Assembly: GCA_937897265.1 (NCBI GenBank)
Contig: CALCPT010000568.1
Coordinates: forward strand, 1 to 5,804
Direction of reading: 5' to 3'
Length of the DNA: 5,804 nt
Origin: an uncultured Alcaligenaceae bacterium
GTDB lineage: Bacteria > Pseudomonadota > Gammaproteobacteria > Burkholderiales > Burkholderiaceae_B
Positions 1 through 5,804 of this stretch are shown piece by piece (position 1 is the stretch's first letter; each line of letters begins with the position of its first letter). A program made the translations under genes and the position numbers. The notes beneath the pieces were generated by a model that did not search any database, was not told the origin of the DNA, and saw nothing but the letters and a program-made list of their open reading frames with translations.

Positions 1-279
1 ACGGGGTTCGCCGTACTGGCCCTAGGTGTTGTTTGTAGTGGTGTGGCGTATTTGATCTATTTTCGTTTGATCGCCGATTTCGGTGGTGTTTCGGCGCTGA
101 CGGTTGCCTTCTTGATCCCAGTGTTTGGTACCTTATGGGGTGCTTGGCTGTTGGGCGAACCGGTGACGTGGGCAACAATTGTTGGCGGTTTGTTGGTGCT
201 GTTGGGGACAGCGTTGGTGACGGGTTTCTCGTTGCGGGCCTTGTTTGGTCGTTCAAATCAACAAGACGGGCGGGCGTGA
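1..279 (+). CDS. EamA/DMT-superfamily transporter, C-terminal fragment (5' end outside window)
   Basis: This is the last 92 codons of an inner-membrane permease; the frame is open from base 1 and ends at TGA 277-279. The visible part has three hydrophobic segments: about residues 4-24, 30-51 and 55-75 of the fragment. The middle one carries the pattern LIPVFGTLWGAWLLGEPVT, which matches the last repeat of EamA (DUF6, drug/metabolite transporter) proteins, where a Pro in a helix is followed by a short Leu-Gly-Glu turn and a final Gly/Leu-rich helix. A short polar tail (SNQQDGRA) follows. Full-length family members have about ten spans and 280-310 residues, so roughly two thirds are missing. 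Family members export or import small metabolites, but the substrate cannot be read from this fragment. A GTG at 43 is an internal Val codon, not the start. No clear terminator follows, so read-through toward the autotransporter is possible. Confidence 0.85.
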   Translation, partial: TGFAVLALGVVCSGVAYLIYFRLIADFGGVSALTVAFLIPVFGTLWGAWLLGEPVTWATIVGGLLVLLGTALVTGFSLRALFGRSNQQDGRA

Positions 280-371
280 TAGAACTTTCGTCATACTTGG
301 TCGCGGCCTTGGTTCGTCGGTGATGTCTCGAAAGCGCGCTAACATCTCTGCGTGCTGAAATTTGAAAAATG

Positions 372-399
372 TTGCAACAGCTAATTGGTTAAAAATAAT
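372..399 (+). promoter_or_regulatory. Candidate sigma-70 promoter for the autotransporter gene
   Basis: A TTGCAA hexamer at 372-377 (4 of 6 matches to TTGACA) is separated by 16 bases from AATAAT at 394-399 (5 of 6 matches to TATAAT). Transcription would start near 406, about 25 bases before the ATG at 431. The promoter lies inside the longest open frame, so if it is real, the TTG at 362 and the ATG at 398 could not be start codons for this transcript. Only the hexamers and spacing are seen; activity is inferred, and matches of this quality also occur by chance in AT-rich DNA. Confidence 0.35.
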
Positions 400-430
400 G
401 TTGACGTCGAATACTGGAACTCGCGTGTTA

Positions 431-3400
431 ATGGATGAATTGACCGATCAAGTGTTGCCTAAGGTGCGTCAAAAACAACGCACCAGAAGTTGGTTGTACA
501 CCATCCCTCGAATCGTCATTCAATTGTTAGGTCTTGGGATTTTAGGGTTTCAGGGCAGTGCGTGGGGCGCTTGTGCTGGCGACACCTCAGTGACCACGGC
601 ATTGGTTGCGACACAACAAAATCTCACGTGGTTGTGCAGTTACTCGATCACCAATACCGGTTCTATTACGGTCAATGGCGGTAATCAAATGGCGCTCGAC
701 AATCGTGCAAATATCGATGCTTTGACCAATAACGGAACGTTATCAAGCACTGATGCCACTGGTACTTACGGACTGAGTAATTCCGCGGGCTCCACTATTA
801 GCAGTCTCGTCAATACGGGAACCATTTCTTCTGGCAACGTTGGCCTACGCAATACACTTAACAGTACGATCACATTACTGAATAACTCAGGAACCATCAG
901 CGGCGCTAGCAAGGGTATTGGTAATACTTCGGGAACCCTCATCACATTACTAAATAGTGGCACAATTTCCTCCAGTGCTGGAGCAGGTGTTTACATCGAA
1001 ACATCCAATTTTGTAGCCTCGGTAGGTACCATCACAAACACAGGCAGCATTATTGGTGTCACTGCGGGTATTAATAACGTCAACGCCACCCTAGGCACCT
1101 TGAATAACAAGCAAGGCGCTGGTAACGTGAATGGCGCGTTGACCTACACGGGTGTTTTGCCAACCAACTACAACATCATCATCGCCGGCACGTCAACCTA
1201 CGGCAAGCTCGCTGCGACGGCAGTGACAGGCTCGACAAACTTTGGCATCTCGACTTTGTCGACGACCGATAGTTCAATCCTAAATTCAACGCTCAGTGGT
1301 GTCTTGAGTGGCGTCACCCCTGCCCAGCTCGGTTTTGGTGATGCAACAACGTATTACAGTACCTCGAATGACTACTGGTACACACTGACTCAGACGGATT
1401 CGGTCAATAATATTTGGAGCTTGACGGTAACTTGTTACGGTAGCGGTTGCGGGACAACGATTGGCTCAGGTATGACAGTCGGCTTGGCCAATCTTAGCCC
1501 TAGCAGTCGGCCTGTTTTTGCGGGTGGCACGTTGTCGCTGCTCAATGGTGACCGGTCAAGCTTGGCCTTCGGCGTATTGAGTGCGGGTGGCACGATTACG
1601 GCGCCCACGGCTGGTTCGGCAACTCTCTCTGGGGTGTTCTCTGGTGTGGGTGGCTTAACGTTTAACGGCACGGGTACGACGATCTTTACGGGTGCGAATA
1701 CCTACAGCGGTGGCACAACCGTCGCCAGCGGTACCTTATCGGTTGCGGGCTCATCGCCCACTGGCACGGGGGCTGTCTATGTCGCGTCTGCTGGTACCTT
1801 AATGGGCACAGGCACGATTGGAGGCAACCTAACCGTTGCGGGCATACTCAAGCCCGGTAACTCGCCAGGCTATTTAGTGGCCTCGAGCAACGTATCAATG
1901 AACGCAGGCTCAACTTATCAGCAAGATATCGCGGGGTTGACTCAAGCGAACAGCACAACACCTGTCGGTGCAACGGGTTATTACTCGCTGTTGAGCGTTG
2001 GCGGTCAGTTCACGATTAATACTGGTGCGACGCTAGCGCCGCGCTTATCCAACCTCTTTAGCGCAAGCGAGTCTGGCTACGGCAGCGCGATCTATGTTCC
2101 GTCGCTTGGCGATCGTTTTCGCATTGTGATAGCGACGGGTGGCATTTCGGGGCGGTTCAGCACGCTCACCCAGCCCGCCGAGCTGGTAGGTGGCACCCAG
2201 TTTATTGCGTTCTATAACGTCAATAGCAGCAACAGCGTTGAGCTAGCCGTCACACCCACCTCTTACAGTACGACGTTGTTGGCCAATACGACCAACATCA
2301 AAGAAGTCGCAAGGGTCTTAGATCAGCTTTTAGGAGTGAACAAGTCGGGTGCCGCTACGGCAGCACAAGACTCTTTGCTTTACGCGGTGGCCGGTCAAAC
2401 CGCAGCGAGCCTGCCAGGTTTTGCACAGGGGCTCTCGGGCGAGATTCATGCGGCCTCTGCGGCAACCTTGCCACAGGCATCACAACGCTTACAGCAAGCG
2501 GTGTTGGCACGCTTGGGTGATTACCCCATGCCGCCGACTCAACTCAATGGTGCAGCGGGTAGTGCATTCTCATCAGGTGCCATCACTGGTAATAATCCTT
2601 TAGGGCTGCCAACTGCGAACATGAGTTCAAACCCTGCAGTCAACCCGAACTCTGCGAACGTCACCAGTGTTGGTGTGGCAGACGGCCGTGCCTGGGGCGA
2701 GATCGCGTACCAGCGCGGTGAGCGTGCGAGTAGCAGCGTTGGCAATGGGTTCAACAACAACCTGTACCAAGCCGTGTTTGGTGTAGATGCGTATACGAAC
2801 GCAGAGCTTGGGTTAAAGCTTGGTGGTGGTTTGGCACTCTCGAACACAACAGTGACTGCAACGGGTGGCAATAGCACTATTCAGCAGGGCGCATTGTTTG
2901 TCTACGGCAAGATGCCTGTGGCAGAGGATTATGTATTGGATGGGATGGCAAGCCTTGGCTTAAGTTCAAGCAAGCTCTCGCGCAGCGACATCACCAGTTT
3001 GAGCAGTGGCTTTAGCAACAATTCGGTGATGGGTAACGACGCTTTGCTAAGCGTTGGGCTGAGTCGCGCGTTTGAGACCAGCGATGTGCGCATCACACCC
3101 TATGCGCGACTGACCTATCAATACGTCAGCCAAGCCGCCTACGATGAGGGCAGCAGCGCCGCAGCGCTGAGCGTTGCACGACTGAACGCCAGCGGCGTGC
3201 GTGCAGTCGTTGGGGTAGGCGCAGGATCGCTGAACAAAGACCCGCTCAAAGACGAGTACACCTACCGCGCAAACCTTGCGATCGGTGCTGACTCGCAAGG
3301 CTTGCTCAACCCAACACTGAACACCACGCTTGGTGGTTTTGCAAGCAGTGTCACGACCCCCACAGCAGGCTCAACGTTTGTGCAAGCAGGGCTGTATGGC

Positions 3401-3508
3401 ACGCTCAAAGTGGCTGATAGCGCTTATGCGTACGCTGGCGTGTCGGCCGAGGCCCGAACTGGTCAAACCCTTTACGGCGGTAGTGTAGGATTGCGGGTGG
3501 CGTTTTAG
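431..3508 (+). CDS. Type Va autotransporter: beta-helical passenger with PATR repeat and C-terminal outer-membrane beta-barrel
   Basis: The protein should cross the inner membrane by Sec, insert its barrel by the BAM machinery and expose its passenger at the cell surface. From ATG 431 it has 1025 residues. A basic n-region (KVRQKQRTR) and hydrophobic stretch (about 28-40) form a long signal peptide, with likely cleavage after AWG46. Degenerate NxGTI repeats span about 73-230. A middle module covers about 246-332, followed by the Cys pair C335/C340. A PATR unit (TGANTYSGGTTVASGTLSV) occupies 409-440, with GTIGGNLTV and PGNSPG (475-480) after it. An Ala-rich segment containing LSGEIHAASAATL lies near 668. 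The barrel runs from about 751 (DGRAWGEIAYQ) and ends in GLRVAF; the terminal Phe fits a BAM signal. No Ser-protease, lipase or autocleavage motif is seen, so an adhesin or structural role is inferred. The frame extends to TTG 362 (1048 residues), with another ATG at 398. I prefer 431 because the candidate promoter and weak GGAAC (416-420) precede it. Confidence 0.93.
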   Translation: MDELTDQVLPKVRQKQRTRSWLYTIPRIVIQLLGLGILGFQGSAWGACAGDTSVTTALVATQQNLTWLCSYSITNTGSITVNGGNQMALDNRANIDALTNNGTLSSTDATGTYGLSNSAGSTISSLVNTGTISSGNVGLRNTLNSTITLLNNSGTISGASKGIGNTSGTLITLLNSGTISSSAGAGVYIETSNFVASVGTITNTGSIIGVTAGINNVNATLGTLNNKQGAGNVNGALTYTGVLPTNYNIIIAGTSTYGKLAATAVTGSTNFGISTLSTTDSSILNSTLSGVLSGVTPAQLGFGDATTYYSTSNDYWYTLTQTDSVNNIWSLTVTCYGSGCGTTIGSGMTVGLANLSPSSRPVFAGGTLSLLNGDRSSLAFGVLSAGGTITAPTAGSATLSGVFSGVGGLTFNGTGTTIFTGANTYSGGTTVASGTLSVAGSSPTGTGAVYVASAGTLMGTGTIGGNLTVAGILKPGNSPGYLVASSNVSMNAGSTYQQDIAGLTQANSTTPVGATGYYSLLSVGGQFTINTGATLAPRLSNLFSASESGYGSAIYVPSLGDRFRIVIATGGISGRFSTLTQPAELVGGTQFIAFYNVNSSNSVELAVTPTSYSTTLLANTTNIKEVARVLDQLLGVNKSGAATAAQDSLLYAVAGQTAASLPGFAQGLSGEIHAASAATLPQASQRLQQAVLARLGDYPMPPTQLNGAAGSAFSSGAITGNNPLGLPTANMSSNPAVNPNSANVTSVGVADGRAWGEIAYQRGERASSSVGNGFNNNLYQAVFGVDAYTNAELGLKLGGGLALSNTTVTATGGNSTIQQGALFVYGKMPVAEDYVLDGMASLGLSSSKLSRSDITSLSSGFSNNSVMGNDALLSVGLSRAFETSDVRITPYARLTYQYVSQAAYDEGSSAAALSVARLNASGVRAVVGVGAGSLNKDPLKDEYTYRANLAIGADSQGLLNPTLNTTLGGFASSVTTPTAGSTFVQAGLYGTLKVADSAYAYAGVSAEARTGQTLYGGSVGLRVAF
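647..1120 (+). repeat. Degenerate NxGTI coding repeats in the passenger
   Basis: Six clear units and one decayed unit of about 23-28 residues recur. Their cores are ITNTGSI, LTNNGTL, LVNTGTI, LLNNSGTI, LLNSGTI, ITNTGSI and the decayed LNNKQGAG, beginning near residues 73, 98, 126, 149, 173, 201 and 224 of the 1025-residue form. Between cores most units carry a second half such as GLRNTLNSTITLL, GIGNTSGTLITLL or GINNVNATLGTL. Two neighbouring units share the DNA string ATCACATTACT (869-879 and 940-950), so some duplication may be fairly recent. The spacing fits one rung of a right-handed beta-helix per repeat, which is the usual passenger fold; the fold is inferred. Confidence 0.75.
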
Positions 3509-3538
3509 CGTAAGCGCACGCACACTTTGATAGTCGGG

Positions 3539-3560
3539 TTCTTTTCGGTACCGAAGAGAA
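3539..3560. promoter_or_regulatory. 22-bp near-perfect palindrome: candidate operator or hairpin
   Basis: A perfect 12-bp palindrome TTCGGTACCGAA (3544-3555) is extended on both sides by arms TTCTT and GAGAA, with only the innermost arm pair (3543/3556) mismatched. It sits in the 93-base gap between the autotransporter stop and the kinase start. It lies just upstream of a possible -10 element, so it would cover the -35 region, as expected for an operator bound by a dimer. As RNA it could form a 9-bp stem (one G-U pair) with loop GUAC, followed by the mixed run TTATCTTATG. The stem is AT-rich and the U-tract poor, so an efficient intrinsic terminator is less likely. The symmetry is seen; the function is inferred. 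Confidence 0.5.
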
Positions 3561-3566
3561 TTATCT

Positions 3567-3572
3567 TATGAT
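3567..3572 (+). promoter_or_regulatory. Candidate -10 element for the kinase-regulator operon
   Basis: TATGAT matches the TATAAT consensus at 5 of 6 positions and would start transcription near 3579, about 23 bases before the kinase ATG. The hexamer 17 bases upstream (TTCGGT, 3544-3549) matches TTGACA poorly and lies inside the palindrome, which would suit activator-dependent control. A better -35 match, TTGATA at 3527-3532, is 34 bases upstream of this -10 and so too far. This is weak evidence. Confidence 0.25.
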
Positions 3573-3601
3573 GCAACGAGTCAATATTCGTTTGGGTCAG
3601 T

Positions 3602-5113
3602 ATGGATCTATTCACAGCGAGCGTGGTTCTGTTTGCCACCGGGATGGCGCTCACGATTTCTATCTTTGGCGCGCCGCTTTGGGTTCAAGCGCCTAAGAAC
3701 CAGCCGACAATTATTTTGATAAGTGGAGTTGCGCTCTGCACAAGCGCCTTCGTTGTGGCAACTGCGCTGGTGCTCATTCAGATCTCGAAACCAAATTTCG
3801 GAACCCAATCGACAGTCTCGTGGTCTATTTTTGAAACGATCGCCCCGGTACTTTATATATGCTTTATTTTGCAGGCGTTGTTCTTAAGATCAACTCGAAA
3901 ATCGATATTTGATCTTAAAGCCCTGTTGATTGCGCTGCTCTTGATTGGGCAATTGGGTTTGGGCGTTTTTATCTTTAAGCAAACCGAATTGAGCAGTTTT
4001 GTTGATGTCAGGTTAGATTTCATCCGAAGTCTCTATCGTGGTTTCACCTTCTTTCTGCTGATGAGTTGGACCTATGTTGAGGCTCGAAAAAAGTTTAAAG
4101 AACAGCGTAATTTCCTTCTGAACTTTATCCAGATTTTCTGCGGGCTCTGTATGTTTCAGTCGCTGGCATGGGTCGCGTTATTAATGCTTGATTTCAGCGG
4201 ATATTTTGGATTGGATTATCAATTTGAGAGCTGGCTAGCTCCCGATATGATCAACAGAAGTATTCGGACAGGCATTTTTTGTATGGTGCAGGTACTGATT
4301 TCAATTTATTGGTCTCAGCACTATTCGTTGAGTGCGATTCAAGAGCGTCAAAAACAAGAGAGAATTCAGACGCTACTGAGCGAAAAAGATGTACTCATTA
4401 GAAATTTATCGACTAGCAAAGCGCTGATTGAGAGCGGTGCGTTATCCGCCGGCTTGGCGCACGAGTTCAATCAATTTCTAGCTCGTATTGAAATGAATGC
4501 AGATGAAGCGTTGCACCTCATCAATGATTCTGTGGTCAAGCCCAATGATCTCAAACAACCGTTAGGCAATATCCTCAAGGCGAATCACTCGGCAGCCCAA
4601 TTGGTTGTGAATTTAAAAAAACTTTTTCAAAGTGGCCACGCAGAGGCTCAACCTTGTCAGGTTGATCATTTGGTACAGGATGTTGTTTCACTGTACGCAA
4701 ATCGCTTCAGTCAAGCTAGCATTCAAATCGATTTGAATCTGCGAGTTAACGAGCAATGTTTAATTTGGGGGCATCTGTTTCGGCAGGTCTTGGTGAACTT
4801 GCTCTCAAATGCTGTCGAAGCGCTGGATACTAGCGGTCAAACTAATAAACTGATACGGATCGAAAGTCGCGTGAATCAAGAGAGGCAATACTGCCTAGTG
4901 ATCACGGATAACGGTCCCGGAATTCGACCCGAGCAAGAGTCAGAAATGTTCAATATGTTTGCCACGTTTAAACCTGCCGGAACCGGAGTTGGTCTTTGGT
5001 TATCGCGCTATATCGTCGAGCGCCATCAAGGCTCGCTCACCTATGAGAACTTACCCAAGCAGGGTGGGGTGAGTTTTGTGATCACGATCCCTGTCGAGAG
5101 CGTACCTAGATGA
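3602..5113 (+). CDS. Membrane-bound sensor histidine kinase with about seven membrane spans (HPK4-like)
   Basis: This 503-residue inner-membrane kinase should autophosphorylate on His and pass the phosphate to the regulator encoded next to it. The N-terminal half has hydrophobic segments near residues 4-24, 36-60, 76-94, 106-125, 145-160, 174-196 and 221-238, with only short loops and no obvious periplasmic domain. A likely coiled-coil signalling helix covers about 245-272. The dimerisation domain carries SAGLAHEFNQFLARIEMNA with phospho-acceptor His287. The ATP-binding domain has the N box QVLVNLLSNAVEAL (395-408; N399, N403), G1 box DNGPGI (436-441), an F box around F450-F456 and G2 box GTGVGL (460-465). 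HExNQ followed by Leu resembles the HPK4 (FixL/DctB) class, but the usual Pro after Gln is Phe292. The start is fixed by an in-frame TGA at 3569 and no other good start before 3602; GGG at 3594-3596 is a weak ribosome site. The sensor part matches no family I can name, so the signal is unknown. Confidence 0.92.
   Translation: MDLFTASVVLFATGMALTISIFGAPLWVQAPKNQPTIILISGVALCTSAFVVATALVLIQISKPNFGTQSTVSWSIFETIAPVLYICFILQALFLRSTRKSIFDLKALLIALLLIGQLGLGVFIFKQTELSSFVDVRLDFIRSLYRGFTFFLLMSWTYVEARKKFKEQRNFLLNFIQIFCGLCMFQSLAWVALLMLDFSGYFGLDYQFESWLAPDMINRSIRTGIFCMVQVLISIYWSQHYSLSAIQERQKQERIQTLLSEKDVLIRNLSTSKALIESGALSAGLAHEFNQFLARIEMNADEALHLINDSVVKPNDLKQPLGNILKANHSAAQLVVNLKKLFQSGHAEAQPCQVDHLVQDVVSLYANRFSQASIQIDLNLRVNEQCLIWGHLFRQVLVNLLSNAVEALDTSGQTNKLIRIESRVNQERQYCLVITDNGPGIRPEQESEMFNMFATFKPAGTGVGLWLSRYIVERHQGSLTYENLPKQGGVSFVITIPVESVPR
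5096..5100 (+). promoter_or_regulatory. Ribosome binding site of the response regulator
   Basis: GAGAG lies inside the end of the kinase gene, 9 bases before the ATG at 5110. It supports that ATG as the start and, with the ATGA overlap, suggests translational coupling of the two proteins. Confidence 0.5.
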
Positions 5114-5739
5114 ACGGTTCGGCCAAGGCGAACGTAATCTTCAATAAGAAATTCGTTTACTTAGTAGAGGACGATGACGATTTGCGCTCTGATTTAGAGC
5201 GCGCTTTACAGCTCTCTGGCTACACCACTTTCTCGTATGCAAATTCTGAGCAGTTTTTAAGTGCCTTCGAGCCTTTGGTGCCTGCCGTGTTGGTGACGGA
5301 TATGCGCATGCCGAAAAAAAACGGCATTCAGTTGCAAGCCGATTTGCTTGAACAAGGTCATCAGTTACCGATTATTTTTATTAGCGGCGAAAGCTCAGAT
5401 GCCCAAATTATTAAGGCATTTAGGAATGGTGCGTTTGATTTTTTATTAAAACCCTTTAGCCGTGAGGCGTTTTTAGGCACCGTTGCGAAAGCGATTGAAC
5501 AGAGCACGATGGTCGGTCAAGAGCTATCCCGTAAAGCTCAGTTGGCAGAAGCCCTGAAGACCTTGACGCCACGAGAGAGGCAGGTATTTAGTTTGATGGT
5601 CAAAGGCTATGGCAATAAAGAACTTGTCGACGAACTTGGGCTTGCGCTGCCCACCGTCAAGCAGCACAAGTCTGAAGTGATGGGAAAACTTTGCGTATCT
5701 TCGCTTGCAGAGTTGATGACCTTAAACGCTAGTAGCTAG
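5110..5739 (+). CDS. FixJ-family (REC + LuxR-type HTH) response regulator
   Basis: This 209-residue cytoplasmic DNA-binding regulator is the likely partner of the upstream kinase. Its start overlaps the kinase stop in ATGA, so the two genes form one operon and are probably made in similar amounts. The receiver domain (about 14-130) shows the acidic cluster EDDDD (20-24), phospho-acceptor Asp64 in LVTDMRMPKKNG, Ser92 in FISGES and Lys114 in LLKPF, so every core residue is present. The C-terminal domain (about 152-205) begins LTPRERQVFSLMVKGYGNKE and continues with a recognition helix around TVKQHKSEVMGKL; this is the LuxR/NarL fold in its FixJ-like form. The length is typical for FixJ-type regulators (about 200-210). 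FixJ and its relatives are usually transcription activators after phosphorylation; target genes are unknown here. The adjacent autotransporter or the operon's own promoter are plausible targets by position only. Confidence 0.95.
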   Translation: MNGSAKANVIFNKKFVYLVEDDDDLRSDLERALQLSGYTTFSYANSEQFLSAFEPLVPAVLVTDMRMPKKNGIQLQADLLEQGHQLPIIFISGESSDAQIIKAFRNGAFDFLLKPFSREAFLGTVAKAIEQSTMVGQELSRKAQLAEALKTLTPRERQVFSLMVKGYGNKELVDELGLALPTVKQHKSEVMGKLCVSSLAELMTLNASS

Positions 5740-5748
5740 CACTACTAG
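5729..5748. repeat. Stem-loop at the end of the operon
   Basis: CTAGTAG (5729-5735) and CTACTAG (5742-5748) form a perfect 7-bp stem around a 6-base loop that contains the regulator's stop codon (5737-5739). No T-run follows on the plus strand, so it is not a typical intrinsic terminator. If a convergent minus-strand gene ends here, the structure would lie across both gene ends. The pairing is seen; any role in stopping transcription is a guess. Confidence 0.3.
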
Positions 5749-5804
5749 GCGCCTGCCAAGCCCTTTCGATATCTCTTCTCCTTCGCCTTATCCTCCGATC
5801 GTAG
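5745..5804 (-). CDS. Possible C-terminal end of a convergent unknown gene (truncated by window edge)
   Basis: Reading the minus strand from the right edge, one frame is open for 19 codons and stops at TAG (plus-strand 5745-5747). The peptide LRSEDKAKEKRYRKGLAGA is strongly charged, with a Lys/Arg/Glu-rich stretch and a small Gly-Ala end, which looks like a protein tail more than noise. The stop would lie 5 bases from the regulator's stop, a tight tail-to-tail arrangement. A 20-codon open stretch is common by chance, and a second minus-strand frame is also open here, so this call is tentative. No family can be recognised. Confidence 0.25.
   Translation of the reverse strand, partial: LRSEDKAKEKRYRKGLAGA

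Noticed and set aside
280..371. Gap after the transporter, examined for a terminator or regulatory RNA
   Set aside because: Only a short palindrome AGCGCGCT (333-340) and a distant CTTTCG/CGAAAG pair (285-290, 329-334) are seen; no stem with a T-run and no riboswitch-like structure.
568..577. Possible lipobox before Cys48 of the autotransporter (AWGAC)
   Set aside because: The residue three before the Cys is Trp, not Leu/Val/Ile, so it does not fit a lipoprotein signal; an ordinary signal peptidase I site after AWG fits better.
1518..2200. The 8-mer GGTGGCAC recurring several times (for example near 1523, 1587, 1708 and 2191), considered as an uptake or regulatory motif
   Set aside because: All copies noticed are in the coding frame for Gly-Gly-Thr in the Gly/Thr-rich passenger, so protein repetition explains them.
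2349..2603. An 84-codon plus-strand frame inside the autotransporter
   Set aside because: It is out of frame with the well-supported pre-barrel segment and has a His/Arg/Cys-rich, low-quality translation without a recognisable motif.
2539..2877. A 112-codon open frame on the minus strand inside the autotransporter
   Set aside because: It lies opposite the linker and barrel, where the plus-strand frame has clear domain signatures. Its Pro/Leu/Val-rich translation resembles an antisense reading of Gly/Ala/Asn codons, and no family motif is seen.
3571..3696. ATG at 3571 upstream of the kinase, opening a frame of about 41 codons that overlaps the kinase start
   Set aside because: It is out of frame with the kinase, has no good ribosome site and gives a composition typical of a shifted reading; a leader peptide cannot be supported.

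Overview
The window comes from a Gram-negative bacterium, because it encodes a classical (type Va) autotransporter with an outer-membrane beta-barrel. The HPK4-type histidine kinase paired with a FixJ-like regulator, and the style of the autotransporter passenger, suggest a proteobacterium, possibly Betaproteobacteria (Burkholderiales-like). That placement is an inference from memory and could be wrong.

Layout. Positions 1-279 hold the C-terminal end of an EamA/DMT-type membrane transporter that runs in from the left edge. A 151-base gap (280-430) holds a candidate promoter and leads to a large autotransporter gene (best start 431, end 3508; open frame back to 362). The protein has a long signal peptide, a passenger of degenerate 23-28-residue Asn/Thr/Gly repeats, a middle module, one autotransporter-associated beta-strand repeat (PATR), an Ala-rich pre-barrel segment and a C-terminal beta-barrel ending in Phe. 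A 93-base gap (3509-3601) contains a near-perfect 22-bp palindrome. It is followed by a two-gene operon with a 4-base ATGA overlap: a histidine kinase with about seven membrane spans (3602-5113) and a FixJ/NarL-type response regulator (5110-5739). The last 65 bases contain a small stem-loop at the operon end and possibly the 3' end of a convergent minus-strand gene.

How the genes may work together. The kinase should sense a signal in or near the inner membrane and phosphorylate Asp64 of the regulator, which then binds DNA through its C-terminal helix-turn-helix. The autotransporter lies directly upstream in the same orientation and looks like a surface adhesin or structural beta-helix, since no protease or lipase motif is visible. 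Control of the autotransporter by the two-component pair is a reasonable hypothesis, but nothing in the sequence proves it. The palindrome between them is the best candidate operator; it could also be a weak terminator hairpin. I saw no RNA genes, CRISPR array, insertion sequence or integration site. The most unusual points are the unrecognised 7-TM sensor, a Pro-to-Phe change in the kinase H-box, the palindrome, and the modular, compositionally uneven autotransporter gene.
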